Below, one piece after another: positions 28,385 through 28,951 of a stretch of 28,951 bases of DNA. Where the stretch lies: the IMG/VR virus record IMGVR_UViG_3300007539_000136, positions 1-28,951 of that record; one strand, given 5' to 3'. This DNA comes from a virus. The stretch's first letter is position 1. Every line of letters begins with the position of its first letter. Under the pieces are notes generated by a model. It did not search any database. It had not been told where the DNA came from and saw only the letters and a program-made list of their open reading frames with translations. The position numbers were made by a program, and so were the translations under genes.

Positions 28385-28951
28385 ATGGTCGCTTTTAGAT
28401 GGGGTAATCAAAACTTATCCTTACCAAATTCCGCTAACTTTCTTAAGACGGAAATGAATGACTATCTCAATACAGGCGATAGAAGTTTTATAGTTAAATT
28501 TAAGCGAGCAAAAGAAAGCGTTCAAGGTAGCGGTTTAAATGAACAAGAGTTTATCGGTGAGTTTAAAAAAATTTATGAAGAAGTCATAGACCAGCCCCTA
28601 AGACCTCTTTTAGAAAATAAAGATGGTTGGAAACAATTTTCAACAGTAAAAAATAAACCTAACCTAGCCAATATTAAGTTTATTGACAATCAAAAAATAA
28701 AAAATCTTACTGATGCTAAAGTATTAACGAGGTTAAAGGGCGCAGGTGCGCTTGAATTTGCTAAGGAAGGTAGTGTTGAATTACCACCATTTCCCTTTGA
28801 AGAAAAATTTCCTAAAAATGAGTTTGATTTCGGAAAAGGAAAAAATTTAGAAAAATATATTGACGATGATGTTAGATTAAGAGTTAATGCACAAGGCGAC
28901 GGTTGGAATTTAGCATACAAAAAACAAGATGCAAGATTAGATGCACATATA
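28385..28951 (+). CDS. N-terminal part of a gene cut by the window end
   Basis: ATG at 28385 after GAGGGGGAATAATT opens a frame of 189 codons that continues past the last base. It begins MVAFRWGNQNLSLPNSANF and contains EFIGEFKKIYEEVIDQPLRP, then LTRLKGAGALEFAKEGSVEL. No known family is seen. No W-ILK tag, in keeping with all genes after the capsid gene. Product and full length cannot be told. Confidence 0.75.
   Translation, partial: MVAFRWGNQNLSLPNSANFLKTEMNDYLNTGDRSFIVKFKRAKESVQGSGLNEQEFIGEFKKIYEEVIDQPLRPLLENKDGWKQFSTVKNKPNLANIKFIDNQKIKNLTDAKVLTRLKGAGALEFAKEGSVELPPFPFEEKFPKNEFDFGKGKNLEKYIDDDVRLRVNAQGDGWNLAYKKQDARLDAHI

Noticed and set aside
1-28951. tRNA genes, CRISPR arrays or insertion sequences
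   Set aside because: No cloverleaf-like sequence, no regularly spaced repeats and no transposase or terminal inverted repeats were seen by eye; a tRNA search program was not available.

Overview
The window is a stretch of a tailed double-stranded DNA virus (or integrated provirus) genome. All 42 genes I can support lie on the + strand, packed with overlaps of 1-14 nt or gaps of a few bases. The DNA is AT-rich. The virion hallmark genes of the HK97-fold lineage are present in order: large terminase (9880-11310), portal (14489-16126), prohead protease fused to a scaffold (22142-23356) and major capsid protein (23358-24710). No tRNA, CRISPR array, insertion sequence or tail gene was seen. The likely host is an archaeon, probably marine. 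The grounds are GGTGAT-type ribosome binding sites, a perfect archaeal TATA box (TTTATATA, 22105-22112) before the capsid genes, an ATP-dependent DNA ligase and an Arf/Ras-like GTPase. The host group (for example Marine Group II or Nitrososphaerota) cannot be fixed from the sequence.

Layout. 1-9875: small and large proteins without clear homology, including two giant acidic/coiled proteins (780 and 827 aa) and a GNAT-like protein. 9880-14434: terminase, a LAGLIDADG/winged-helix fusion, and a run of very small, very basic or zinc-binding proteins. 14489-19571: portal followed by coiled-coil proteins. 19588-22098: an 836-aa ATP-dependent DNA ligase with extra C-terminal domains. 22105-25747: promoter, protease-scaffold, major capsid protein and small putative decoration proteins. 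25757-28951: two small membrane proteins, an Arf-like GTPase, a zinc-binding protein, a Gln/Gly-rich protein and a truncated gene.

The most striking feature is a short peptide at the N-terminus of 16 otherwise unrelated proteins: M-x-W-x-x-[IVLF]-[LIVF]-K, as in MKWNEILK, MSWFELLK and MTWEDIIK. There are two to four weaker variants and one internal copy. All tagged genes lie upstream of the capsid genes, none downstream. Related peptides (MDWSDIHKMV, MDWSEIHKMV) sit at the C-termini of the scaffold half of the protease-scaffold protein and of an 84-aa protein. The hallmark enzymes and structural proteins (terminase, portal, ligase, capsid) lack the N-terminal tag. My reading, which is inference, is that this is a modular docking peptide that loads many cargo proteins into the procapsid through the same contact the scaffold uses. 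It would resemble the capsid-targeting sequences of T4 internal proteins, but on a much larger scale. The tagged basic proteins would then be packaged DNA-condensing proteins and the tagged coiled-coil proteins core or ejected proteins.

A second point of interest is the small GTPase with Arf-like switch motifs, lying next to two membrane proteins. A third is the ligase with a degenerate LigD-phosphoesterase-like end, placed inside the virion-assembly cluster.
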